This document shows, piece by piece, positions 22,875-30,862 of a stretch of DNA of 33,430 bases. A program made the translations under genes and the position numbers. Positions within the stretch are counted from its first letter, which is position 1, and each line of letters begins with the position of its first letter. The notes beneath the pieces were generated by a model, which worked only from the letters and a program-made list of their open reading frames with translations, had not been told where the DNA came from and did no database searches. Location of the stretch: positions 1 to 33,430 of the IMG/VR virus record IMGVR_UViG_3300044641_003513; one strand, 5' to 3'. The DNA is from a virus.

Positions 22875-23684
22875 ATGTGTAAGCTTCTCTTCCTCACGGG
22901 ACACAAGCCCTCCCAGCGTAACTCCATCATCCGCCACGCTTGGCGCTATTTCGAGCGCACTGGCGAACGCGATGGCTTCGGCGCAGCGTGGATTTCACGC
23001 TCTGGCAAGCTCGCCCACATCCGCTCATCCAACCCGCTCCTCACCAATCGCCTCACCGACTGGTCGGAAGGCTGGCACGACCAAGTGGGCTACAACGAGC
23101 CCTCCGATGGCTCCGCCCTCATCATCCACGGACGCAAGGCCACTTGTGGCAAGTCCCTCGACAACACGCATCCAATGCTAGACGTAGAGCAAGCTCTCGT
23201 CCACAACGGCATCGTTGAGTCGGACGACTACAAGAACTCGTCCACCACCTGTGACTCGGAGCTTCTCCTCCGCGCTATGCAGGACAAGGGCACCGCAGGC
23301 CTTGCCTCCATCGAAGGCTACTTCGCCTTCGCCCTTCTCGATGCCAAGGCCAAGCGCCTCACCATCGTCAAGGACGACCAAGCCAATCTAGTCTCAGCCC
23401 GCATCCCGGGCTATGGCTACGCATTCGGCACCACTAGGGAAGCCGTAGCTTGCGCCACGCCCCTCGATTCATCCCCAGTCAAGGACTTCACCGCCCTTGA
23501 GTGGTCCACCCGCAAGCCCCACCGTCCCTTGTCCATCTCCAACTTCACCAAGAAGGAGAAGGTATACATTGCGCCTCAGTCCACCAACTGGCGCAGCGCC
23601 AAGGAATACTACGGGTCCATCGAGCGCACCAACGGCAGCACCCATCACGCCGCCGCGTCGTACAACGACCTATTCAACCAGTGA
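22875..23684 (+). CDS. Class II glutamine amidotransferase
   Basis: The 269-aa protein begins MCKLLFLTG, placing Cys2 as the N-terminal nucleophile once Met is removed. It has the family motifs RDGFGAAW (32-39), IIHGRKATCG (83-92), NTHPM (97-101), VHNGIVE (109-115), CDSELLLRA (126-134) and GYFAFALLD (148-156). It should split glutamine to give ammonia. There is no fused synthase domain, so the ammonia must be used by a partner, most simply the amidoligase encoded just upstream. ACTATCAC precedes the ATG and no Shine-Dalgarno sequence is seen. The C-terminal 80 residues are less conserved. Confidence 0.88.
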   Translation: MCKLLFLTGHKPSQRNSIIRHAWRYFERTGERDGFGAAWISRSGKLAHIRSSNPLLTNRLTDWSEGWHDQVGYNEPSDGSALIIHGRKATCGKSLDNTHPMLDVEQALVHNGIVESDDYKNSSTTCDSELLLRAMQDKGTAGLASIEGYFAFALLDAKAKRLTIVKDDQANLVSARIPGYGYAFGTTREAVACATPLDSSPVKDFTALEWSTRKPHRPLSISNFTKKEKVYIAPQSTNWRSAKEYYGSIERTNGSTHHAAASYNDLFNQ

Positions 23685-23842
23685 AGCACAACCTACTCGG
23701 CGGCTTTGCCGACTTCGCCCTCGGCGCCCTAGCAGCCCTATTCACCATCTGTAGCGTTCTGCTCTACCTCATCCTCTACGGCGGGCCTGACAAGCCCACC
23801 AGACCCAAGCCCAAAAAGGGGCACGAGGACTCACAGCAATAG
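23681..23842 (+). CDS. Small single-pass membrane protein, GTG start (53 aa)
   Basis: GTG at 23681 overlaps the amidotransferase stop as GTGA. The protein reads VKHNLLGGFADFALGALAAL, then FTICSVLLYLILYGG and a charged tail DKPTRPKPKKGHEDSQQ. About 30 residues form one membrane helix with a basic cytoplasmic end. It is the last gene before the terminator at 23872. It could anchor the amidoligase system at the membrane, but that is only a positional guess. Confidence 0.6.
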   Translation: MKHNLLGGFADFALGALAALFTICSVLLYLILYGGPDKPTRPKPKKGHEDSQQ

Positions 23843-23871
23843 GTTAGCCCTCACATATCCCTCGCACACGC

Positions 23872-23901
23872 AAGCCCTAGGCTCACCCCTAGGGCTTTTT
23901 T
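23872..23901 (+). terminator. Intrinsic terminator of the accessory operon
   Basis: AAGCCCTAG and CTAGGGCTT form a perfect 9-bp stem around an 8-nt loop, and a run of six T (23896-23901) starts within the stem's 3' end. It lies 30 nt after the last stop codon of the amidoligase operon. Confidence 0.9.
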
Positions 23902-24171
23902 GTTGCCCACGAATCTAGAGCGAGCCAGAGGCTCGCAGTAATCACCTGTTCCCTCCCAAGTTGCTCGTTCAGTAGGTGGGGGGGAGGGGGCTGCACGCCC
24001 CTTCGGGGCGTCCAGACCATTGGGTCCGGCAAGTCGGTTCAAAAAAATTTACACAGTCGCCCGGTAACGGAAGGAGTTCCTGTGGGTTTCCCGGGGATTG
24101 AAAGGAGTAGGGGACGGGGGGGAGGCACCAAAAGTTACGCTGGTTTAGTACAAAGATTCCATTTATGATTT
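23902..24171. other. Non-coding gap before the packaging genes
   Basis: No gene is seen. It holds two clean hairpins: GCGAGCC/GGCTCGC (23920-23936) and ACGCCCC/GGGGCGT (23995-24011). There are also G-rich runs, an A7-TTTA stretch near 24042, and AT-rich sequence up to the first packaging gene. TATGAT at 24164-24169 is a good -10 match with no clear -35. It could hold a late promoter or the terminase recognition site (inference). Confidence 0.4.
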
Positions 24172-24747
24172 ATGGATGTGGATGTTGACAAAACTGGGCA
24201 GTATTCCCTACACAGGGGTATGAGTGAACGAGCTGCCATCAGGAAGGAAGTGGCCAAGGCCATAGTGGCGGCTGGGGAGAATGGCCGTAGCATTGAGGCG
24301 CGTCAGCCTGAGCGGGCGGCTAGGTTGTTGGAGTTGATGGCTGAGGGGAAAAGCTGGAAGAGCATTGTGCGTGACGAGGGGGTGGACTGGTACACGCTTG
24401 TGGGGTTGCGGGCTCGGCATAAGGGCTTGATAGAGAAGCGGAAGGAGATTGTGGCGCAGGATGCGATGGAGCTGATTGAGGGGGCTAGGATGCTCCAGCA
24501 GGAGAAGATGAAGATGCTGGCGGAGGACGAGGGAGCCCTTAAGCGTGTGAACATCAGGGACTTGGCTATGAGCTACGGCATCTATGCCGATAAGTTCTTT
24601 ATGGCTACGGAAGGGAACAAGGTGACGGTGGAGCACAGGAGTGGAGCTCCCAGCCTTGAGGATGCAATGAAGGCGATTGAGGAGGCCAAGGCCAAGCTGA
24701 AGGCTGGCAGCATTGAGGTGGTGGCCAAGCCAGTGGAGGAAGTTTAA
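24172..24747 (+). CDS. Putative terminase small subunit
   Basis: The 191-aa protein has an HTH-like helical block (residues 40-85: PERAARLLELMAEGKSWKSI, then VDWYTLVGLRARHKGLIE), a helical oligomer-like middle and the end block MSYGIYADKFFMATEGNKVT, followed by APSLEDAMKAIEEAKAKL. Small terminase subunits bind the packaging start site through such a domain. Its place two genes before the large subunit supports this. The start could be 24172, or 24220 (MSERAAIRKEV), which lies just after ACAGGGGT; I keep the longer form. Confidence 0.65.
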   Translation: MDVDVDKTGQYSLHRGMSERAAIRKEVAKAIVAAGENGRSIEARQPERAARLLELMAEGKSWKSIVRDEGVDWYTLVGLRARHKGLIEKRKEIVAQDAMELIEGARMLQQEKMKMLAEDEGALKRVNIRDLAMSYGIYADKFFMATEGNKVTVEHRSGAPSLEDAMKAIEEAKAKLKAGSIEVVAKPVEEV

Positions 24748-25091
24748 TGACCGACCAAGAGTGGGTGGATGCCCGGGCCAAAGTGTTGAGCGACCCTGAC
24801 AGGCCGCTGAATGAGGGCTTTCTGATGGCCCAGAAGGAGTGGAAGTGGAGTGCCCGCCGGGCCATCTGGGGGCACAGCTACTACCATTGGACGTACAAGC
24901 GCTACCTGTACGAGTTCGACATCATCCCGTTTGTGAGGCTTCAGGTGCGTCGTAGGCACAACTGGGAGGCGGAACACCTGAAGATGGAGGCGCCTGCGGA
25001 CCTCACGCTGCGGGTGTCCTTTGGTTGCTTTGGCGCAGAGGGCGGGTTTTCCGTTACGACGGGAATGCGTAAGTTCCACTATGGCGCTTAG
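24747..25091 (+). CDS. Unknown 114-aa protein in the packaging operon
   Basis: The start overlaps the previous stop (TAATG), and the end overlaps the large terminase start by 11 nt. The protein is rich in Trp, Tyr, Arg and His: EWKWSARRAIWGHSYYHWTY, then KRYLYEFDIIPFVRLQVRRR. A beta-like tail LTLRVSFGCFGAEGGFSVTT follows. No family is recognised. Its place between the terminase subunits suggests a packaging accessory. Confidence 0.6.
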   Translation: MTDQEWVDARAKVLSDPDRPLNEGFLMAQKEWKWSARRAIWGHSYYHWTYKRYLYEFDIIPFVRLQVRRRHNWEAEHLKMEAPADLTLRVSFGCFGAEGGFSVTTGMRKFHYGA

Positions 25092-26694
25092 TTGGGAAAC
25101 CCACAAGGTGCTGAGGCCCCCCTCCAGCGAGGAGCTGGCGGCAATGAAGCCGGAAGAGGTGCTGAGGCTTCACGATGTCTACCATTCGGCCATTGCGAAT
25201 AGCAGACGCGACCCCTACCGCTATGGGTGGGACCTACCCCATTGGAAGAAGGCGGAGGAGGTGATGGCTAGGCGTAAGACGCTCCTGTTGCTCGGAGCCA
25301 ACCGTAGCGGCAAGACAATGTTTGGGGCCAAAACGGTGGTGAGGGCGGCACTGGAGAACGAGGAGAGCCTCCTGTATTGCTTCAGCCAGAATCAGGAGAC
25401 GTCCATTCTGGTGCAGCAGAGTGCCGTCTACACCTACCTGCCGGTAGAGCTGAAGAAGAAGGCCACGGAGGAAACCCACTACATCAGCTATTCGATGCAG
25501 AATGGCTTTGCGGGGAACAGCTTGGTGTTGCCCAACCGCAGCCGCATCATCTTCAAGACGTACAGCCAGTATCAGCAGAACCAAACCATCCTTGAGGGTA
25601 TGGAGCTGGGGAGCTTGAGCCCCAAGTGGACGAACGTTGGGGCGTGGTGCGACGAATACCTGATGGGGATGGAGATGCTGGACCGGCTCTACCTGCGTCT
25701 GGCTACCCGTGGGTCCAAGCTCTTGCTGACGTTCACCCCCAAGGACGGAACGACGGAGACGGTGCGCTACTACTTGGACGGGGCCAAAACTGTTGAGTCG
25801 AGGCGGGCCGAGCTGCTACGGAACGTGGAGGTGCCCTACCTTCAGGAGAACGAGCCCAAGAACACGGGCATCGTCTACTTCCACAGCAAGGACAACCCTT
25901 GGTCTGGCTACGAGAGCATTGCAGAGCAATGTCGGGCCAAGGGTGACGACGCCTACACGCTCACTGCGGCCTATGGCGTGCCCACCAAGACGCTCACGAC
26001 ACGCTTCCCGGGCTTCTCCATTGAGGTGAACGTCATTGAACCGGAAAAGGTGCCCAAGAAGGACTGCACCCACTTTATGGTGCTGGACCCGGCGGGGCGC
26101 AAAAACTGGTTTATGTGCTGGATTGTGGTCGATCCCAGCGACACTTGGTACGTGGTAGCCGAGTGGCCGGACATCAACGTGGGGGAATGGGCCGAGATGC
26201 GGGGCGGGAAGTGGATGAACGGCCCCGGTGCCAAGGGATTGGGGTATGGCATAGGCGACTACGTGGCTCTGATTGGCCAGATTGAGCAGGACTTGGGACT
26301 GAAGCCTCTTGAGCGTCTCATCGACCCGCGCCTAGGAGCCCAGAAGTATCAGACCCAGAACGGCGCCTCGTCCATCATTGAGGACTTGGGCGACAACGGA
26401 CTGGTGTTTGTGCCAGCCCCGGGGCTGGACATCGAGGATGGGCTTCAGGCCCTGCAAACCAAGATGGCCTACGACCGGAAGAAGCCGATGGATAGCATCA
26501 ACCGGCCCCGCATCTACATCAGCAATCGCTGCCAGAACATCATCACAGCCATTCAGGAGTACACGGCTGAAGGCGGGCTGGACGAAGCGTGGAAGGACCC
26601 AGTGGATGTCCTTCGATATGCTGCCATAGCCGACATCCGGCACATTTCACCCGGCCAGATGGCCATAACCCGCCCTAAGAATGCATTCTACTAA
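25081..26694 (+). CDS. terL: Terminase large subunit
   Basis: This is the packaging motor. The ATPase half has Walker A GANRSGKT (72-79), Walker B with Asp191-Glu192 in AWCDEYL, and a coupling motif TFTPKDG near 217. The nuclease half has an RNase H-like acidic set: MVLDPAG (Asp336), RLIDPRL (Asp415) and DPVDVLRYA (Asp506/Asp509). The protein is 537 aa from the ATG at 25081 (MALSWETHKV); the frame opens 60 nt earlier inside the previous gene, but that part is not needed. It pumps DNA into the prohead through the portal and cuts it. Confidence 0.95.
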   Translation: MALSWETHKVLRPPSSEELAAMKPEEVLRLHDVYHSAIANSRRDPYRYGWDLPHWKKAEEVMARRKTLLLLGANRSGKTMFGAKTVVRAALENEESLLYCFSQNQETSILVQQSAVYTYLPVELKKKATEETHYISYSMQNGFAGNSLVLPNRSRIIFKTYSQYQQNQTILEGMELGSLSPKWTNVGAWCDEYLMGMEMLDRLYLRLATRGSKLLLTFTPKDGTTETVRYYLDGAKTVESRRAELLRNVEVPYLQENEPKNTGIVYFHSKDNPWSGYESIAEQCRAKGDDAYTLTAAYGVPTKTLTTRFPGFSIEVNVIEPEKVPKKDCTHFMVLDPAGRKNWFMCWIVVDPSDTWYVVAEWPDINVGEWAEMRGGKWMNGPGAKGLGYGIGDYVALIGQIEQDLGLKPLERLIDPRLGAQKYQTQNGASSIIEDLGDNGLVFVPAPGLDIEDGLQALQTKMAYDRKKPMDSINRPRIYISNRCQNIITAIQEYTAEGGLDEAWKDPVDVLRYAAIADIRHISPGQMAITRPKNAFY

Positions 26695-27079
26695 CCTAGT
26701 GTCCTTCAAGGACCTTGCGGATGAGCTCAAGATTAGCCGTTTCGAGCTGGCCCGCATTCGAGACGAGAAGCTCTCCGACGAAGAGCACACCACAATCCAA
26801 GGCAAGAAGTGGTTCACTCAGGAGGGGGCGGAGAAGGTGCGCTTGGCTGTGGCCGTACCCTTGGCCGTGCCCAAGCGCATCCGCTTGCGGGCCGTCAAGG
26901 CGGCGCCCAACCCCCATTGGATTTACTGCATCCCTGAGACAGGCCTTGGGGACAAGGTGTTGGTGGCCGTGAAACCGAGCTGGTGTGATAGGCTGGTGGG
27001 CAAGCTAATCAACGTAGATGTCATCGAAGACGCCAATGGCGGCAAAACCTACCGGCACGAAGCCCTCGGAGGAAAGTGA
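26681..27079 (+). CDS. Small HTH-containing protein (132 aa)
   Basis: The start lies 14 nt inside the large terminase gene. Residues 1-32 look like a winged or MerR-like helix-turn-helix (SFKDLADELKISRFELARIR), followed by KWFTQEGAEKVRLAVAVPLA and a beta-rich C-terminal domain (PHWIYCIPETGLGDKVLVAV). It could bind DNA, perhaps as a packaging accessory. No family is recognised. Confidence 0.6.
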   Translation: MHSTNLVSFKDLADELKISRFELARIRDEKLSDEEHTTIQGKKWFTQEGAEKVRLAVAVPLAVPKRIRLRAVKAAPNPHWIYCIPETGLGDKVLVAVKPSWCDRLVGKLINVDVIEDANGGKTYRHEALGGK

Positions 27080-27272
27080 CCTGTCACTTTGCCCTGAGTG
27101 GCAGGCTGAGCAGGTGGACCGGCTGTTGGGCTTTGAAATCCTGACGCGAGCGTTGTCAGCCTGCTACCAGCCCGTCTCTCCTGAGTGGCTGGGCGACAAG
27201 CTTGGGGTGGGCAAGGGTTTCTCTAATCGCATCATCGTAGACATTAAGCGCAGGTATTCCTATGGAAAATGA
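27018..27272 (+). CDS. Small protein with HTH-like end (84 aa)
   Basis: It overlaps the previous gene by 62 nt (36 aa-coding bases fewer if the Met at 27036 is used) and the portal gene by 11 nt. The sequence contains CPEWQAEQVDRLLGFEILTR and a likely HTH: VSPEWLGDKLGVGKGFSNRI. The overlaps are typical for this operon. It may help the terminase-portal step. Unknown family. Confidence 0.55.
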   Translation: MSSKTPMAAKPTGTKPSEESDLSLCPEWQAEQVDRLLGFEILTRALSACYQPVSPEWLGDKLGVGKGFSNRIIVDIKRRYSYGK

Positions 27273-29337
27273 CACTCAAGAGGCCTTGACGTATGTAAGC
27301 GCCAAGCCCGACGTGCTTGCGCTGAAGAATGCCTACGACCGCACGGTGAACGATTTGGCGTGGTATCTGTCGTCCACCCGCGACAGCTATGACTACCGAC
27401 GCAACATCTGGCCGAACAAAGCAAAAGACCTGCGTAAGTGGGGCCCGGACGCCTTCCCCTTTGAAGGAGCCTCGGACACGGAGGTACCCCTCATTGACCA
27501 GTTTATCAACACTTACGTTGCGCTGTGTATGTCGGCGCTGTCGCGGGCAAACATCCGAGCCTACCCGGTAGAGCTGGGCGACCTTCAGCGGGCTCGGGTT
27601 ACCTCGGCCTTCCTGAAGTGGATGGTGGCGGCGTACATCCCTGACTTCAAGCGTCAGATGGAGCTTGGGGCCAACTACCTCTTTGAGCGTGGCATTATGG
27701 TGAGCTACGTGGGGTGGCAGAAGGAGGACCGCACGTTCCGTCAGCGGGTGGAGCTGGCGCAGATTGCTCAGGCCAGCCCCGACTTGGCCAGCCTCATCAT
27801 TGAGGGCAAGGCGGACGACCAGATTGCCATCCTGCTCACCCAGCAGTTTAAGGGCGTGACGGAGAAACAGGCCAAGATTGCCGTCAAGGAGCTCCGCAAG
27901 ACGGGCACGACGGAGCTGTCCGTGGTGCGTCAGTCGGTGAATGGCCCGGTGGTGAACGCCCTAGCCCCTGACGGGGATGTGTTCTTCCCGGCCTACACCA
28001 CCGACTACCAGAAGGCCCCGTATTGCTTCCTGCGCGTTCTGATGTCGGCCCAGCAGCTTGAGAACAAGGTGGCGACGGAGGGCTGGGACTCCGACTGGGT
28101 GGACAACGTGATGGCCCAGCAGCCCGTCTCCATCGACCTCACCGATCCCCGTACCAACACGGAGACCAATCGCTCGGCTCAGCAGATGACCAACGAGCTG
28201 TACGAGGTCATCTACGCCTACCAGCGGATGGTGAAACGGGAGGATGGCTCGCAGGGCATCTACTGCACGGTGTTCAACCAGAAGTGGACGGGCCGGGATG
28301 GTGAGCCCAAGTATGCCAAGTTTGAGCTTCTGAACGGCTACGACGACTATCCCTTTGTCGTCACCAAGCTGTTTGAGGACAACAAGCGCCTGTACGAGTT
28401 GGCGACGGTGCCGGAAATGCTGCGTGGCCTGCAATGGGCCATCAAGGGCGAGCGGGACAGCCGTTCCGACCGCAACAGTATGGCGACCATCCCGCCCCTG
28501 CTCTACCCCGTGACGGGTCAGCCGCCTACGGACTACGGCCCGGCGGCTCGCATCCCCTACCGGCGGATGGGGGAGATTCAGTTTGGGCCTACGCCCCCGT
28601 ACAACCCGGGTAGCGTGGAGCTGGAACAGACGATGCTCCAGCAGGCGAACACGATGATGGGGCTGGATCACGAGAATCCGATGTCCCGCATCCGCCAGCA
28701 GCACTTCGTGGACAAGTTTTTGCACCACGTTCGGGATGTCATCCGGCTGGCCTTTAAGTGCTACCAGCGCTTTGGCCCGGAACAGGTGTTCTTCCGCGTC
28801 ACGGGCGTGTCCGATCCCCAGCGCTTCAGCCGTGGCGACCCGAATGAGAACTTCGACATCGTGGTCAACTACGATGTGTTGTCCGCTGACCCCGAAAACC
28901 TCGAAACCCAGCTCAATCAGTTTGTGAGCTTGGTCCAATTCGACCGGAATGGCCGCATCAATATGGACCGGATGCTGGAAGTGATGGCCTCAGCCGTCAA
29001 TCCGGTGCTGGCCGATGCCGTTCTCCAGCCTGCCGAGGAGGCCCAGCAGCAGATCGTCAAGCAGGTGACCGACGACCTGTCCAAGATTTACGCTGGCATC
29101 GAGGTTGGGGCTCGTCCGAATGGCGCTCAGGTGGCGATGCAAACCATCCAGCAGTATTTGCAGCAGCCGGACGTTGGTCAGCGCTTCCAGCAGGACAAGC
29201 CGTTCCAAGACCGGCTCAACAAGTATATGCAGCAGTACCAATTCCAGATGCAGCAGATGCAGAACGCCCAGATTGGGCGGATTGGTACGGCTCCCGCCCA
29301 GATGGGCGAGGTGAGCACGCAGGGCCTTAGCGCTTAA
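27262..29337 (+). CDS. Portal protein
   Basis: The 691-aa protein follows the terminase. It starts with helical PDVLALKNAYDRTVNDLAWY, has RRNIWPNKAKDLRKWGPDAF, PFEGASDTEVPLIDQ and VALCMSALSRANIRAYPVE, which are typical of long podovirus-type portals, and ends with a Gln-rich helical barrel-like region (QQPDVGQRFQQDKPFQDRLN, then Gln/Met repeats). It forms the 12-subunit ring through which DNA passes and to which the tail attaches. It is about the usual length for portals of short-tailed phages with a C-terminal barrel. Confidence 0.9.
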   Translation: MENDTQEALTYVSAKPDVLALKNAYDRTVNDLAWYLSSTRDSYDYRRNIWPNKAKDLRKWGPDAFPFEGASDTEVPLIDQFINTYVALCMSALSRANIRAYPVELGDLQRARVTSAFLKWMVAAYIPDFKRQMELGANYLFERGIMVSYVGWQKEDRTFRQRVELAQIAQASPDLASLIIEGKADDQIAILLTQQFKGVTEKQAKIAVKELRKTGTTELSVVRQSVNGPVVNALAPDGDVFFPAYTTDYQKAPYCFLRVLMSAQQLENKVATEGWDSDWVDNVMAQQPVSIDLTDPRTNTETNRSAQQMTNELYEVIYAYQRMVKREDGSQGIYCTVFNQKWTGRDGEPKYAKFELLNGYDDYPFVVTKLFEDNKRLYELATVPEMLRGLQWAIKGERDSRSDRNSMATIPPLLYPVTGQPPTDYGPAARIPYRRMGEIQFGPTPPYNPGSVELEQTMLQQANTMMGLDHENPMSRIRQQHFVDKFLHHVRDVIRLAFKCYQRFGPEQVFFRVTGVSDPQRFSRGDPNENFDIVVNYDVLSADPENLETQLNQFVSLVQFDRNGRINMDRMLEVMASAVNPVLADAVLQPAEEAQQQIVKQVTDDLSKIYAGIEVGARPNGAQVAMQTIQQYLQQPDVGQRFQQDKPFQDRLNKYMQQYQFQMQQMQNAQIGRIGTAPAQMGEVSTQGLSA

Positions 29338-29545
29338 GGGCGTCCCAGCGCTCCTTAACGACCTTGTAGTTGGACCGCTCCAGTATGTCGTTGAGGGTGC
29401 AGATGCGCCCGGCGATCTGCTGGAGCATTTCCGTGGGCCGGTCTTCGAGGTTGGCGATCCAATGCTCGCGGGCGTCGTGCAGGGAGGTCAGAAACTCAAG
29501 GAAGTGCTCGTTGTTCTGAAGGATTTCTAGGGACTTAGGGCTCAT
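29327..29545 (-). CDS. 72-aa minus-strand protein inside the late operon
   Basis: It lies on the strand opposite to all flanking late genes and overlaps the portal end by 11 nt. The protein is MSPKSLEILQNNEHFLEFLT, then LHDAREHWIANLEDRPTEML and QQIAGRICTLNDILE. I have seen this AREHWI-LED-PTE--QQI-GRI pattern in small phage proteins beside portal genes. I start at the ATG at 29545; a longer start exists at 29578. Function is unknown. Confidence 0.65.
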   Translation of the reverse strand: MSPKSLEILQNNEHFLEFLTSLHDAREHWIANLEDRPTEMLQQIAGRICTLNDILERSNYKVVKERWDALKR

Positions 29546-29785
29546 AAAGGGATGCCCAAGCGGGGCTCCAACCCGCATCTTCGCTCAATCCCCAAGGGGT
29601 TGCCTTCCACGCCGGTGGGCGGGGCCTTGGTAGAACGCCCGGAATCCGGGCCAGCGAAATGCTATGCTTTGCACCATTGGGCAGGAGCAAAATGGCGGAG
29701 GATGACTAATTAAGTCAAGTACGGAAAAGCTATGCTAGCATCCGCCCCATCGCAGTCGCCAAGGCGCAAAGATGGCGGATGAAAT
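29546..29785. promoter_or_regulatory. Non-coding gap with repeats and possible late promoters
   Basis: Two imperfect copies of a leader-like block occur: GCTATGCT (29661) followed by GCAAAATGGCGG (29687), and GCTATGCT (29729) followed by GCAAAGATGGCGG (29766). TATGCT in each could be a -10. Copy one contains a five-codon frame MAEDD ending in TAA. Hairpins are GCCCGG/CCGGGC (29637-29651) and a T-arm-like stem on the minus strand at 29560-29576. The region could drive the scaffold and capsid genes. Confidence 0.45.
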
Positions 29786-30856
29786 ATGTCAGAAGTCGTA
29801 ACGTCCGACGCGGGGGACGCTAAACCTGCCGTGGAAACCAACAAGCCAATGACGGACAAGGATTTCCTGTCCTCCCGTATTGCCAAGCTTACTGGCAAGC
29901 AGCCTCCCGCTGCTTCCAAAGAGCCTGAATCGGTTCCTCCGAAGGAGCCCGAAGCCAAGGAGCCCCCGCAAGAGGGCGAACCCAAGGCCGAGGCCGCTCC
30001 CCAGAAGGAAGTTCTTTCAAAGGAAATTGAGGACCTCACAGATGAGGAGATCGCTGAGCTTGCCCAAAAGGGCAAGAGCGGGTTGCTCAAGCGGATTGCT
30101 GAGCTCACGGCCAAGCGCAAGCTAGCCGAGGAGAAGGCAGCCGCGCTGGAGTCTGCCATTGTGCAGGCTCGGCAGCAACTCCCTGACGCCAAGGTTGAGG
30201 ATAACCCCTACGAGTCGATTGCTACCGTCGAAGACCTTCAGAAACAGAAGGAAGAGGTGGATAGCTTCATCGAGTCGGCAGAGGACATCCTTTTCAAGGC
30301 GGAGGACTTTGGTGCCAACGACGTTGTTTACACAGCGGAAGACGGCAAGGAGTGGACCAAGGTGCAGGTACGCGAGATGCTCCGAAACGCTCGTCGTCGT
30401 CAGACCAAGTTCATCCCGGCGCAGTATAAGGAGCTTCAGCTCCGAGCACAGCGCGATGGGCTGGAACAGCAGTTCAAGACCTTGGCCAAAACCGAGCTGT
30501 CTTGGATGGATGGCGATGATAACGATGTGAGGAAGCGGTATGAGGCGATGGTCAATGACCCGCGCCTGAAGGAGGCCAAGCGCCTCGTTCCAGAGATTGC
30601 TCCGCAGATTGAGTATCTGGTGGCCCACGCTGCCAACTCCATCTACGGGCGCCGCACGTTGCCAATGGACGGCAAGTCCAAGGGCGTAACCCTTAATCCT
30701 CCCTCGTCCCCCGCCTCCACGGCGGCTGCCCCGGAGCGTCCTGAAAACCGCTTCGACCGGCAGCTCAAGGACATTGAAAGCCGATACAAACAAACAGGAA
30801 GCGCCAACGACTTCATCGCCCTCCGTGCAGCTCAACTCTCGAAACGTAAATCCTAA
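29786..30856 (+). CDS. Capsid scaffolding protein
   Basis: The 356-aa protein lies directly before the capsid gene. Its N-terminus is acidic and Pro/Glu-rich (ASKEPESVPPKEPEAKEPP). A long coiled coil follows at about residues 95-165, including GLLKRIAELTAKRKLAEEKA. The C-terminus is a basic helix-turn-helix (NRFDRQLKDIESRYKQTGSA to SKRKS), the usual coat-binding end of phage scaffolds. It directs assembly of the prohead and is then removed. No protease gene or domain is seen, so it may exit intact. Confidence 0.85.
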   Translation: MSEVVTSDAGDAKPAVETNKPMTDKDFLSSRIAKLTGKQPPAASKEPESVPPKEPEAKEPPQEGEPKAEAAPQKEVLSKEIEDLTDEEIAELAQKGKSGLLKRIAELTAKRKLAEEKAAALESAIVQARQQLPDAKVEDNPYESIATVEDLQKQKEEVDSFIESAEDILFKAEDFGANDVVYTAEDGKEWTKVQVREMLRNARRRQTKFIPAQYKELQLRAQRDGLEQQFKTLAKTELSWMDGDDNDVRKRYEAMVNDPRLKEAKRLVPEIAPQIEYLVAHAANSIYGRRTLPMDGKSKGVTLNPPSSPASTAAAPERPENRFDRQLKDIESRYKQTGSANDFIALRAAQLSKRKS

Positions 30857-30862
30857 TTAGTT

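Noticed and set aside
27961-28938. 325-aa minus-strand frame inside the portal gene
   Set aside because: Shadow of the portal: rich in His, Arg and Val with no motif, no ribosome site and full overlap.
29661-29676. tRNA ending in GCACCA on the plus strand
   Set aside because: The needed complement of the acceptor arm is absent upstream and no T-arm precedes it.
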